Source: Parvibaculaceae bacterium PLY_AMNH_Bact1
GTDB lineage: Bacteria > Pseudomonadota > Alphaproteobacteria > Parvibaculales > Parvibaculaceae
Length of the DNA: 64,000 nucleotides
Assembly (NCBI GenBank): GCA_032881465.1
Contig: CP126168.1
Location: 3,473,501-3,537,500 of the forward strand
Reading direction: 5' to 3'
Shown one piece after another: positions 43,736 through 52,685 of the stretch. The position numbers were made by a program, and so were the translations under genes. Within the stretch, counting starts at the first letter, position 1; each line of letters starts with the position of its first letter. The notes under the pieces were generated by a model. It was not told the DNA's origin. It did no database searches and saw nothing but the letters and a program-made list of their open reading frames with translations.

Positions 43736-44910
43736 ATATGGCGCTGGCACCCAAAGCATTTTCGCAAGGTGAAGTTTCGGCTGAAAGCCTTACAACACGC
43801 ATCCTGGACGCGAGCCAACTTTTGACCCTCGGCCCCGAGTGGGAGGAGCTGGTTGAGCATACTCTTGAAGAAAACGCCTACTATGTCAGGGGCTATTGCA
43901 CCGCCCTTCTCAATCACATTGAGAAGCGGTCCCTCAAGGTGGTCACTGTCTGGAAAGACGAAAAGCTTATTGCCTTGTTGCCTTTCATAAGCAACCGGCT
44001 GCACTGGGGCGGACTCAAGTCGCTCAACACGGCCTGGACGACAGACTACACCACCACATCTATCCCGCTCATTGATAGGCGATGGGTGGATGAGGCTGCT
44101 CGTGCCCTTCTCGATAGCATGGCGGCGGCTGATACCGGCAGCGACCTGTGGCTTTTGCCCAACATAAGCCTGGATGGTGCAGTCAACACAGCACTGAAAG
44201 CCGAAATGTCAAAACGCGGCCTGCCTGCACAGGTGTTTGATCCGTTTGAGCGTGCAGTCCTCACCAAACGAGGCACCTTCGAAGATCACATGAAGGAACA
44301 TGTGTCGAAAAAGCGTCAAAAGGATCTACGACGAAACCGCAAGCGTCTGGATGACATGGGAGATGTTACCTGGACCGCCCATGACAGTGGACCAGAACTC
44401 GACACCGCCATCGACGCCTTTCTGAAGATCGAAGCATCCGGTTGGAAGGGCAAAAGAGGCACAGCGCTTGATTGCACCGACGCAACGCGCGCATTCGCAA
44501 AAGAGGCTTTTGGAGACGCAGGCGGCAAGAGCATCACACGCGCAGATATATTGCGGCTTGATGGAAAACCGGTCGCGATAAATCTCACTCTGATTGCAGG
44601 CGACACCGGCTTCACGATCAAATGCGCCTATGATGCGGCTTACAAGGGGCAGAGTGTTGGCCTGTTGCTGGAAGAAGAAATGATCCGCAGCGTGCTGGAA
44701 GACAATTGGATCGGGCGCCTCGATTCTTCCGCCGTGTCCGGCCACCTCATTACCTCATTCTGGAACGACACTATTGAGATCGGGGACATCCTGATAGATG
44801 CCAAGCCGGGCGCTGCGTCTATCCGGTTCAGCGCTTTTTCCGGGCTCGAAAAACTACGCCGGGCCGCGCGCGGGACAGCAAAAGATCTTACCAATCGCCT
44901 GCGGAGCTAG
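43732..44910 (+). CDS. CelD/BcsL-family GNAT acyltransferase
   Basis: 392 aa. Two GNAT-like folds of the BioF2/CelD (GNAT_6) type. A Lys/Arg-rich turn (KKRQKDLRRNRKRLDDMG) precedes the catalytic fold, followed by GKPVAINLTLIAGD and the acyl-CoA loop region KGQSVGLLLEEEMI. Relatives occur in exopolysaccharide and cellulose loci and in peptidoglycan-type aminoacyl transfer. Translational coupling to the flippase supports a role in acylating a lipid-linked surface glycan. The last 23 nt overlap the convergent LysR gene. Confidence 0.88.
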   Translation: MNMALAPKAFSQGEVSAESLTTRILDASQLLTLGPEWEELVEHTLEENAYYVRGYCTALLNHIEKRSLKVVTVWKDEKLIALLPFISNRLHWGGLKSLNTAWTTDYTTTSIPLIDRRWVDEAARALLDSMAAADTGSDLWLLPNISLDGAVNTALKAEMSKRGLPAQVFDPFERAVLTKRGTFEDHMKEHVSKKRQKDLRRNRKRLDDMGDVTWTAHDSGPELDTAIDAFLKIEASGWKGKRGTALDCTDATRAFAKEAFGDAGGKSITRADILRLDGKPVAINLTLIAGDTGFTIKCAYDAAYKGQSVGLLLEEEMIRSVLEDNWIGRLDSSAVSGHLITSFWNDTIEIGDILIDAKPGAASIRFSAFSGLEKLRRAARGTAKDLTNRLRS

Positions 44911-45844
44911 AGCCAGCGACCTCTCGTGAACTCCGGAAAGCCAACGCCTCTTCTTCCAACCAGGTGAGAAACTGCACGACCGCAGGATCATCTGCTTCTG
45001 AAGACCGCACCGCCCAACAATAGGGTACTGCTGACAGTTTGGGTTCCGAAAGCGGCGCAACCAATCGGCCTTGTGCCAGGTCTTCCTCAATAAGCGGCAG
45101 GGGCCCGAGGGCCAGACCGAGACCATCTATGGCTGCCTGGAGCGCCAAATAGAAATGATCGAAACGTCGAAGTGCTGCTTCACTGCTCACACCGCTTTCT
45201 CCTGCCGCTGCAAACCAACGATCCCAGGAACCCGCCCGCGTATCTGCAACCAGAAGCGGAAGAGACTTGATGTCAGCCGGATCACCTATCGGGTTTGCAG
45301 TCGCAAAGGCCGGGCTACACACCGGCAGCTCATCTTCTGTGAAAACAATCCCAGTCCGAAACTCTCTGGCAGGGAGCGTACTTTTCCGACGCACCGCCAC
45401 ATCGAATTGACCAGGTGCGGTGCGGTCCAACGGTTGATCGGATGTAACGAGCCGCAACTCAATCTGGGGATGGGCAAACTGGAATTTTGAAAGCCGCGGC
45501 AGCAACCATCGCATTGCAAATGTCGGCAAAACGTTGAGTGTCAGCACACGAACGGCACTTTGTTCCGCCCGTAAGGTCCGTACAGCAGTGGCAATATCGC
45601 CGAAGGCGCTACTCACCTTATCAGCAAAGCGACGCCCAGCGCTTGTGAGCACCACCCTCTTCCCCACCCGGTCAAAGAGAGCAATGCCCGCCCAGTCTTC
45701 CAGAACTTTCACCTGCCGACTCACAGCACCATGGGTCACGCATAGCTCATCAGCGGCGCGAGAAAACGAGCCATGACGAGAAGCCGCTTCGAAACTACGA
45801 AGAGCTGTGAGAGGGGGAAGAGTTTGGTGGATTGCGTCAGACAT
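44888..45844 (-). CDS. LysR-family regulator (GcvA-like)
   Basis: 318 aa from the ATG at 45844. The N-terminus LPPLTALRSFEAASRHGSFSRAA (split), followed by ELCVTHGAVSRQVKVLE, is of the GcvA/TrpI-like subgroup. An effector domain (about 95-300) follows. The start lies 2 nt from a perfect 15-bp palindrome (45847-45861), so the leader is very short and no Shine-Dalgarno is visible. An upstream start in the open frame cannot be excluded. Divergent from the TauE/SafE gene, its likely target. Confidence 0.92.
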   Translation of the reverse strand: MSDAIHQTLPPLTALRSFEAASRHGSFSRAADELCVTHGAVSRQVKVLEDWAGIALFDRVGKRVVLTSAGRRFADKVSSAFGDIATAVRTLRAEQSAVRVLTLNVLPTFAMRWLLPRLSKFQFAHPQIELRLVTSDQPLDRTAPGQFDVAVRRKSTLPAREFRTGIVFTEDELPVCSPAFATANPIGDPADIKSLPLLVADTRAGSWDRWFAAAGESGVSSEAALRRFDHFYLALQAAIDGLGLALGPLPLIEEDLAQGRLVAPLSEPKLSAVPYCWAVRSSEADDPAVVQFLTWLEEEALAFRSSREVAGSSSAGDW

Positions 45845-45846
45845 AT

Positions 45847-45861
45847 GTGAGTTTAACTCAC
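45847..45861. promoter_or_regulatory. 15-bp perfect palindrome at the LysR/TauE divergent promoter
   Basis: GTGAGTT-T-AACTCAC, directly adjoining the LysR start codon and about 100 nt from the TauE/SafE start. Form and location fit an operator for the LysR protein on its own gene. Confidence 0.55.
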
Positions 45862-45959
45862 AATGGAAAGACAGAAAAGTCGTTATGAACCGAGAATAAA
45901 AGCGCCCATAAAGAGACGGTGACACCTGTTATGTTTCAAGAAGCTCACAAGGAGACACC

Positions 45960-46727
45960 ATGATCAGCGGTGCATTGACAGCCCTTATCGCCATCACAGT
46001 CATTGCAACAGCCACTTTGTCCGGCATTTTTGGGATGGCCGGCGGCATCGTGTTGATGGGCATGTTCTTGGTCGTATTGCCGGTGGGCTCCGCAATGATG
46101 CTGCATGGGACCACCCAGGCCGTCTCCAATGGGTATCGCGCATTTCTCACCCGCGATCACATTGTGTGGCCGGTTTTCAACTTCTACGTCGGCGGTGCGG
46201 TTATTTCACTCGCTGCCTTAAGCGCGATCTCCTTCGTACCTGACAAGGCGCTCGTCTTCATCTGCGTGGGCGCGGTACCCTTCGCCGCCGCGGCTCTGCC
46301 AGCCCGCTTTGCGCTTGACATCACGCGGCCAGGCATGCCCATCGTATGCGGTTTTATCATTACACTGATTAATCTCATCGCAGGCGTTGCCGGACCCCTG
46401 CTCGATGCCTTCTTTGTAAAGTCAGACCTTACCCGGCATCAGATTGTCGCCACCAAAGCGATCACGCAGACCCTCAGCCATCTGTTGAAACTGGTTTACT
46501 TCGGCGTTTTGGTCCGGCAAGTCGCGATCGAAGCGAATGGAGACCTCTCAACCCTTCCATGGTGGCTCTATATGATGGTCATTCCCTGCGCCATGCTGGG
46601 AACAACACTCGGCACCAAAGTCCTGGATAAGATCTCTGACACCAATTTCCGCAGGTGGAGCCAATGGATCATTTTGACCCTCGGCGCCATCTGCATCACC
46701 CGCGGCGTAAGCCTATGGGTGTCATAA
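45960..46727 (+). CDS. TauE/SafE-family anion permease
   Basis: 255 aa, about eight transmembrane helices in two repeated halves. GIFGMAGGIVLMGMFL near the N-terminus and LINLIAGVAGPLLDAFFV in the second half are the paired family motifs. Members export sulfite, sulfoacetate or related organic anions. Divergent from a LysR regulator, a common arrangement for substrate-induced exporters. The stop overlaps the convergent hydrolase by 6 nt. Confidence 0.92.
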   Translation: MISGALTALIAITVIATATLSGIFGMAGGIVLMGMFLVVLPVGSAMMLHGTTQAVSNGYRAFLTRDHIVWPVFNFYVGGAVISLAALSAISFVPDKALVFICVGAVPFAAAALPARFALDITRPGMPIVCGFIITLINLIAGVAGPLLDAFFVKSDLTRHQIVATKAITQTLSHLLKLVYFGVLVRQVAIEANGDLSTLPWWLYMMVIPCAMLGTTLGTKVLDKISDTNFRRWSQWIILTLGAICITRGVSLWVS

Positions 46728-47468
46728 ACGACGCCGGTGGCCACCCAATATTTCAGCAATGAGCTTCAACACTTGCTCAGAAAACCCAAAACCAAAATGG
46801 GTCGTGTCGACCTCAATATTCTCAACATCCAGGCTCCAGTGATCGACTGAGGCCTGCCAGGACACGACCCCGTCACCCTTGGAATAAATGGAAGTCACCG
46901 GGACACTGAGTGGTATGCGATAGCGGTCAGCAATGCGCGCTTCGATGGCATCATGATCAAGTCCGCGACGCCCAAAGAACCGAGCAGTTGCTGTATACTT
47001 GGGACCGCCAACAAGCGGGCTGCCGAGGGTAATGACCTGGGACACTTCTGTCGGATTGTCCCGCGCGGCCTCCCGCGCAAAATAGCCACCAAGACTCCAT
47101 CCAATGAGAATAATGGGCCCGCCTGCCTCTCGGGAAAGTGTGCGAACCATCTCATTTACTCGGGGGAGTTTGTCCATCACCCGACCATCATTCCGTCCCA
47201 AACCCCAATCTTGTGGGTCATATCCCAGCACCCGCAAATATTCCCGAATGACCGCCATCGACCGCTCACCGCCACCGAGCCCCGGCAACAACAAAACTGT
47301 CTGCCCCTTACCGCGCAGATGAAACGGTAGACGCCACCAAAACAGAAGCAGGTTTGCAAACTCCAGGGGGGTAAGAAATTCACGCAAGACATTGCTGACA
47401 GGTGGGCCGCTGACCTCATCCATCGGCTGCGGGATGTTCTGCTGCTTGGTGGTTACCATATCGACCAT
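46722..47468 (-). CDS. Alpha/beta hydrolase (lipase-like)
   Basis: 248 aa from the ATG at 47468 (47459 is the alternative with a GCGGAG site). The oxyanion/first strand LLLPGLGGGERSM, the nucleophile Ser in LIGWSLGGYFA, the acidic strand SIYSKGDGVVSW and the His in DTTHFGFGF form a lipase-like triad. No signal peptide. It is divergent from the TIGR03032 gene with about 41 nt between starts. Substrate unknown. Confidence 0.87.
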   Translation of the reverse strand: MVDMVTTKQQNIPQPMDEVSGPPVSNVLREFLTPLEFANLLLFWWRLPFHLRGKGQTVLLLPGLGGGERSMAVIREYLRVLGYDPQDWGLGRNDGRVMDKLPRVNEMVRTLSREAGGPIILIGWSLGGYFAREAARDNPTEVSQVITLGSPLVGGPKYTATARFFGRRGLDHDAIEARIADRYRIPLSVPVTSIYSKGDGVVSWQASVDHWSLDVENIEVDTTHFGFGFSEQVLKLIAEILGGHRRRL

Positions 47469-47509
47469 CTCCGCTATTGCGCCTCCGACAAACCTGCTAA
47501 GGAGGAACC

Positions 47510-48601
47510 ATGACCGTAGACCCAGAAACACCCGACCCGCAATCACCGAATGAGACGGAGCCAACGCCAGCTGGAACACAAATTTCCTGTTCCAGAAACC
47601 TGCCAGGCTGGTTAGCGAACAACGGCGCGGGGGTCGTGTTCACGTCCTATCAGTCAGGCATTGTCTATTTCGTCGGTGTTCAGCCAAATGGCGGCCTCTC
47701 TATACATCAGACCGGATTCCCAAGGGCAATGGGGCTCTGCGCCCAAAGGCAGCGCATCTATCTCGCATCCCACGCACAAATCTGGCGCTTGGAGAACATG
47801 CTGCGCGAAGGCGAGTTCGCAAACAATCAATATGATGTTTGCTACGTACCGCGAAACGCGCAGACGACCGGCGATGTCGACGCACACGAAATTGCAGTCG
47901 AGCCCTCGGGTCGTATCATCTTCGTAAACACGTCCTATTCCTGCCTGGCAACGCTCGACCCCGTCCACGGGTTTAAGCCCCTGTGGCAACCACCCTTCAT
48001 CACAAAACTCGCACCTGAAGATCGCTGCCATCTAAATGGTCTCGCCATGGAAAAGGGAGAGGCCAGATACGTAACTGCCGTTTCCCGAAGCGATGTCGTA
48101 ACTGGCTGGCGCGATCGTCGCGGGGAAGGCGGCATTCTGATCGACATCCAACAAGACCGTGTACTGACGGATAAGCTCTCCATGCCACACTCACCACGGC
48201 TCCATAACAATCAGCTCTACGCACTCAACTCCGGCCGCGGACATCTTGTGCGCATTGACCGCCAAACAGGCGCTGCAGAAGAGATTGCATTTCTTCCGGG
48301 CTTCGTACGCGGACTGGCCTTCCACAATAATCACGCCATCGTCACCTTGTCTTTGCCACGCGACCAGTCTTTTGCAGGACTTGAACTTGAGGAAGAGTTA
48401 CAAAAACGAGATGCGGACCCCTGGTGCGGTGTACAGGTCATCGACCTTGCCACTGGCAACGTCGTCGAATGGCTGCGCCTGGATGGCGATATTCGGGAGC
48501 TTTTTGATGTGGCTGTTCTGCCAGACGTACGCTGTCCCCTGGCGGTCAGTCCGCTTGCACCGGAATTTGCAACAACCGTCACAATGGCGGATCCTGACTA
48601 G
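47510..48601 (+). CDS. TIGR03032-family protein
   Basis: 363 aa. The opening ISCSRNLPGWLANNGAGVVFTSY (split) and later HEIAVEPSGRIIFVNTSYSCLA and WRDRRGEGGILIDI are hallmarks of TIGR03032. Predicted beta-propeller-like repeats fill the protein. Family function is unknown; members occur near sulfotransferase, TPR and surface-structure genes. A TAAGGAGGAACC ribosome site precedes the ATG. Confidence 0.88.
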   Translation: MTVDPETPDPQSPNETEPTPAGTQISCSRNLPGWLANNGAGVVFTSYQSGIVYFVGVQPNGGLSIHQTGFPRAMGLCAQRQRIYLASHAQIWRLENMLREGEFANNQYDVCYVPRNAQTTGDVDAHEIAVEPSGRIIFVNTSYSCLATLDPVHGFKPLWQPPFITKLAPEDRCHLNGLAMEKGEARYVTAVSRSDVVTGWRDRRGEGGILIDIQQDRVLTDKLSMPHSPRLHNNQLYALNSGRGHLVRIDRQTGAAEEIAFLPGFVRGLAFHNNHAIVTLSLPRDQSFAGLELEEELQKRDADPWCGVQVIDLATGNVVEWLRLDGDIRELFDVAVLPDVRCPLAVSPLAPEFATTVTMADPD

Positions 48602-48658
48602 CCTTTAGATCTGTTTGTTAACCATCCAAACCTATAGAAACAGCGAGAGAGTAAGGCT

Positions 48659-48736
48659 GTGTGGAGTTAATTTGACTCCGCACTGAGCTCCCCTATTAAC
48701 TGCTCCCTAACCATAAAGTGTCGTCCGCAAGACACT
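48659..48736 (+). promoter_or_regulatory. Two-hairpin leader of the autotransporter gene
   Basis: Hairpin 1 is GTGTGGAGT (48659-48667) with ACTCCGCAC (48675-48683), nine pairs including one G-U. Hairpin 2 is AGTGTC (48717-48722) with GACACT (48731-48736). Neither is followed by a U tract, so they look like 5' leader structures. The second ends 30 nt before the GTG start. Confidence 0.4.
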
Positions 48737-48766
48737 GTTGGTGCGTGGGTTTCTGGGGGCGTTTCT

Positions 48767-51700
48767 GTGAGTACAACCAACCATAGTGTTTCAGGTCATC
48801 GCCTCGCGTTGATGCTAACGACCTCTGTCTTGTCGATGGGAGCCTATGGACATCTTCGCTCCGCAAAAGCAGCAAACGAATGTGGTGTGATTGCAGGTGG
48901 CGGCACCGCGACCTGTACACCCGCAGGCAATAACTTCGCCACTGGCATTGACTATGATGTCAACGATGCAACCGTCATTGTTCAAGATGGCGTTGTCGTC
49001 AGCACAGTAGGAAACAACACATCAGCCCTCGCCAATGGCGCAATCGGTGCAAACCTTGGATCGCCGACCACGACCACACAGGGCACCGTCAACCTGACAA
49101 CAACCGGCAACGGGTCGCACGGCATCTATTCCGGTTCGCTAAATGGTGCGGTCACAGTTACTACCAGCGCCAACACGACCATCTCCACGTCAGGCAACGG
49201 ATCGACGGGCATTGCAGCATCAAGCGGCGGAGGCAATGCGCTGACCATTACCGCACCTGGTGCAATCACAACAACAGGGACTGGTTCAAACGGCATCAAC
49301 ACACAGAACACTGGCGGCGCGACGACAATCAACGTCGGAACAGTCACGGCGAGCGGTGGTGGCGGCTTGTATGGCATCTACGCTGTAAGCGCCAACGGAA
49401 CGATCAATGTTACAACGTCGGGTGTGAGCGCTGCTAACGGAAATGGCATCCGCGCTCTAGCAGGCGGTGCAGGTTCCGGAGCTGTCAACGTCACAACAAC
49501 CGGAGCGGTTTCTTCGCAGGCTTACGGCATCTTTGCCGGATCACAGGCCGGCAACGCAACAATTAGTGCGGGCGGCACGGTGACTGTAACCGGGGCAGGG
49601 GCGGCCGGAATCTATGCGTCTGGTACAACCGGCGATCTGAGCGTTACATCAGTCGGCGTGTCAGCCGGGGCTGGTTCCTCTGGTATTGTCGCCAGAAATA
49701 CCACCGGCAACATCACGATCACCGACACTGGCACCCTCACTGCGGGCGGCACAGCGGCCTACGCTTACTCATTGGGCGGCACCACCTCGGTTACCGTAAA
49801 CAATGTCTCGTCCTCAAACTATGGCGTCTATGCTTACGGTGGCGCAGGCAGCACCGTGACAACAAACGGTGATGTCACAGCGGCAAACACTGCCATCGGA
49901 GCTTATGCGGGCGGCGGTATTATCAACGTCACGACAAATGGCGCCATAACCTCAACCGGAAATGCAAGTGATGCGATCTATGCGAGAGGCCCGGCATCCA
50001 TCAGCATTACCGCCAACGGAACGGTGACCACAACAGGGGCGGGTGACTCTGACGGTATCCAAGCGTACGCCACCGCAGGCAGCTCAGCAATCACCGCGAC
50101 CGACATCACTGCGATGGACGATGGCATCAACACGTACGGCCAGACTGGTGTGGCGATCAACATTACGGGGAGCGTCATTGCCGGTGACGAGGGTTTGGAA
50201 GTGTACGCCGGTGCCGGAGGCAACGTTTCGATCACCGTCAACAATGTGACCGCCACCGGGTCTAATAATGACGCCATCCGTGTAACCGCCGGAGGAGCAA
50301 CATCGATCAACGTCAATGGAGCGGTACTGGGGGGTGCAACATCCATCAATGGTGCTGGTATTGATGTGAGGGCAGGCTCTGTTGCGACCATCAATGTGAA
50401 TACGGGCGGTTCTGTTGGGTCTCTGTCAGATTTTGCCATCGACAATCGGGGCGCAGGGGCGACCACCATCAACAATCGTGGCACCATCACCGGCTCCATC
50501 GTACTTTCTGGCAACAACGACGTTCTAAACAACCTGTCTTCCAACAGCATCAATCTGCGCCGCTTTACCGACAGCAATGCCGATGGTGTACGCGATACCG
50601 AAGCTGTTGCCATTCTGGATTTTGGCGCTGGCACAGATACATTCGACAACACCGCGACAGGCACACTGAGACTATCAACCGTCACCGGGGCCACAGCCTT
50701 CAACACCTTCGGCGAGACGTTTGCCGCTGGGTCTGCAGGCTTGTCGCTCACCAACGCAGGTGTAGAGCAGGGGCACATTCTAAACCTGGAGACCTTCATC
50801 AACTCCGGCACCATTACCCTCGCAGATGCAGAAACAGGTGGAACCGGTCCGGTTGCAGGTGATGTTCTCGCAATCACCAGTCTTGGTATCCCCGGAGGAG
50901 TTGGAACATCTAACTTCATCTCAAATGGGGGCGAACTTCATCTCGATACGATCCTCGATACAGGGGTGGTCGACACCACCGATGTTCTTATTCTGGATAC
51001 CGTCACAATAGGTGCAGGCGGCGCAACCGGCATTACCATCACAGACGCAGGTGGCGCGGGTGGCATTACCGGCACGGGCGCAACAGACGGTATTCGGATT
51101 GTTGAAGTGCGCGGTGTCGGTTCTGCCGGCGATGCCTTTACCCTGTCGCGCGCGGTTGTCGGTGGTATCTACGAATATGAACTGAACCAGGCCGACGGGC
51201 AGAACTGGTATCTGCAGTCCGATGGTACCTTCGCAAAACAGATTCCTGCCTATCAGGCTCTCCCGCTGGCGCTTTCGGGGTTCGCCCGCGATCAGATGCC
51301 CTGGGCACAAAAACGGTGGGGTCATGTCGCAGGTCGTCAGGACGCCAAGACCGGTGCCTGGCTGCGCGGTGGGTATGTCCGCAGTACAGAAGATTTCGCG
51401 GGCTCAGAACAATATGAGAGCCGGAACAGGTTTGCTCAGGCTGGATACGACTTGGTTCTAGACATGGACCTGCCAGGCCATCTAAGCGTTGGCGGGCTGC
51501 TGCAACACACGTCCACCGATACATCCCTCACCAATGGAAATGGGTCCACCTTTGCAGCAAGCGGTTATGGCGCAGGCGTCAGTGCTTACTGGACAGCAGG
51601 CGGTGGATTGTTTGCCGAAGCCCTCGCAACACTCACGCGCTACGAGGTTGATATTGAGCGACCCAACCTCGCCGATGTGGCCAACACAGAGGCTTACACC

Positions 51701-52156
51701 TATTCAGCAGGTGTCCAGGTCGGCCATCAGTTCCACGTCGCGGGAGAGACCGACAAATGGACGGTCACACCCCGTGCGTCGCTCACCTATATTGACAGCG
51801 ACATTGATAACTTTGTTGATGAGTCCGGCATCACCATGAACTTTGCAGAAAACGACAGCATGCTGTTGGAAGCTGGCATGATCAGCGGTCTCGACCTCGA
51901 CCTGAAGGGCAATCGCGTTCTCAATCTTTCCGCAGAAATCGGCATTGAGCATGACCTGTTCGGGGACCAAAGCATCACCGCCAACAATGTAAACTTCGCA
52001 GCCGATAGAGATGACACGCGGGCAACCTTTGGCGCCGGAGCGACGGCGCATCTTGGCGATGGCTTTTCCATCTTTGCTCGTGCAGAAGGAAGCGCGTCCA
52101 TTTCTGGTGGCGGACACTCTGAGCAAGCAACGGCAGGTGTGCGGATTACCTTTTAG
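48767..52156 (+). CDS. Autotransporter adhesin-like protein (type Va)
   Basis: 1129 aa from a GTG. A signal-type N-terminus (about 1-36, ending AKA-A) precedes a long Gly/Thr/Ala/Asn-rich passenger (about 40-840). The passenger is built from many degenerate repeats of about 20-25 residues, each with an xGIYA-type turn (GIYSGS, GIAASS, GIYAVS, GIFAGS, GVYAYG, GIQAYA). That is the pattern of a right-handed beta-helix. A C-terminal autotransporter barrel (about 860-1129) begins at GAWLRGGYVRS and ends with the outer-membrane terminal Phe (VRITF). No protease or other enzymatic domain is visible; adhesion or biofilm is the likely role. Confidence 0.94.
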   Translation: MSTTNHSVSGHRLALMLTTSVLSMGAYGHLRSAKAANECGVIAGGGTATCTPAGNNFATGIDYDVNDATVIVQDGVVVSTVGNNTSALANGAIGANLGSPTTTTQGTVNLTTTGNGSHGIYSGSLNGAVTVTTSANTTISTSGNGSTGIAASSGGGNALTITAPGAITTTGTGSNGINTQNTGGATTINVGTVTASGGGGLYGIYAVSANGTINVTTSGVSAANGNGIRALAGGAGSGAVNVTTTGAVSSQAYGIFAGSQAGNATISAGGTVTVTGAGAAGIYASGTTGDLSVTSVGVSAGAGSSGIVARNTTGNITITDTGTLTAGGTAAYAYSLGGTTSVTVNNVSSSNYGVYAYGGAGSTVTTNGDVTAANTAIGAYAGGGIINVTTNGAITSTGNASDAIYARGPASISITANGTVTTTGAGDSDGIQAYATAGSSAITATDITAMDDGINTYGQTGVAINITGSVIAGDEGLEVYAGAGGNVSITVNNVTATGSNNDAIRVTAGGATSINVNGAVLGGATSINGAGIDVRAGSVATINVNTGGSVGSLSDFAIDNRGAGATTINNRGTITGSIVLSGNNDVLNNLSSNSINLRRFTDSNADGVRDTEAVAILDFGAGTDTFDNTATGTLRLSTVTGATAFNTFGETFAAGSAGLSLTNAGVEQGHILNLETFINSGTITLADAETGGTGPVAGDVLAITSLGIPGGVGTSNFISNGGELHLDTILDTGVVDTTDVLILDTVTIGAGGATGITITDAGGAGGITGTGATDGIRIVEVRGVGSAGDAFTLSRAVVGGIYEYELNQADGQNWYLQSDGTFAKQIPAYQALPLALSGFARDQMPWAQKRWGHVAGRQDAKTGAWLRGGYVRSTEDFAGSEQYESRNRFAQAGYDLVLDMDLPGHLSVGGLLQHTSTDTSLTNGNGSTFAASGYGAGVSAYWTAGGGLFAEALATLTRYEVDIERPNLADVANTEAYTYSAGVQVGHQFHVAGETDKWTVTPRASLTYIDSDIDNFVDESGITMNFAENDSMLLEAGMISGLDLDLKGNRVLNLSAEIGIEHDLFGDQSITANNVNFAADRDDTRATFGAGATAHLGDGFSIFARAEGSASISGGGHSEQATAGVRITF

Positions 52157-52676
52157 CCGGTATCCAGTTACCTAGAAGAGCGATGCCCGCAACGATAAAC
52201 CCTAAGCTGAAAAGAATGCCCCCAAGAAAGTATCCCCAACCGTAAGGAGAAGGATCGATCACGCCAAGGCCGAGACTGACAAAGGGAACAGCTAGCCATA
52301 GCCCCGGCACCCAGGCGGGATAAGCGCCAACACGCAGCATGTCGGCACCCATGAGAAATAGTCCGACGATAATAGTTTGCGCGCCAACATAGTAGACATC
52401 AACGCCAAAGGGCGCATGGTCTGGGCCAATGATCGCCGCTTGACCGATGGCAGCGACAAGAAACCCGACCAGACCGAGCCACCCAAATCGCTCAGCACAC
52501 GCCAGGTAGATGGCGAACAGACCGAACAGAAGCGCGACATCAATGACGAAATAGAAACTCTCCAGAGGGGCGGAGCCCTCAACCCACGGGATGAAACTGG
52601 AGATCAATCGGAGCACGCCGCCAAGCAGCGCTGCAAAAGCGCCCAGCCGCAGGAGCACAGGATAGGTCATCGTCAC
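52146..52676 (-). CDS. Six-helix membrane protein
   Basis: 176 aa with about six transmembrane helices covering nearly the whole length. Polar charged residues are few (ACAERFG, GPDHAPFG). I do not recognise a characterised family. It follows the questin-oxidase-like gene by 9 nt on the same strand, so they form an operon, and its end overlaps the autotransporter stop by 11 nt. Confidence 0.75.
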   Translation of the reverse strand: MTMTYPVLLRLGAFAALLGGVLRLISSFIPWVEGSAPLESFYFVIDVALLFGLFAIYLACAERFGWLGLVGFLVAAIGQAAIIGPDHAPFGVDVYYVGAQTIIVGLFLMGADMLRVGAYPAWVPGLWLAVPFVSLGLGVIDPSPYGWGYFLGGILFSLGFIVAGIALLGNWIPAKR

Positions 52677-52685
52677 ACGCTTCTC

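Noticed and set aside
49080-50450. CRISPR-like or tandem DNA repeats
   Set aside because: Repeats exist only at protein level (beta-helix turns); the DNA copies are too diverged and irregular.
49978-50919. 313-codon minus-strand ORF inside the autotransporter
   Set aside because: Produced by the repetitive Thr/Gly/Ala codon usage of the passenger; Pro/Val-rich with no domain.
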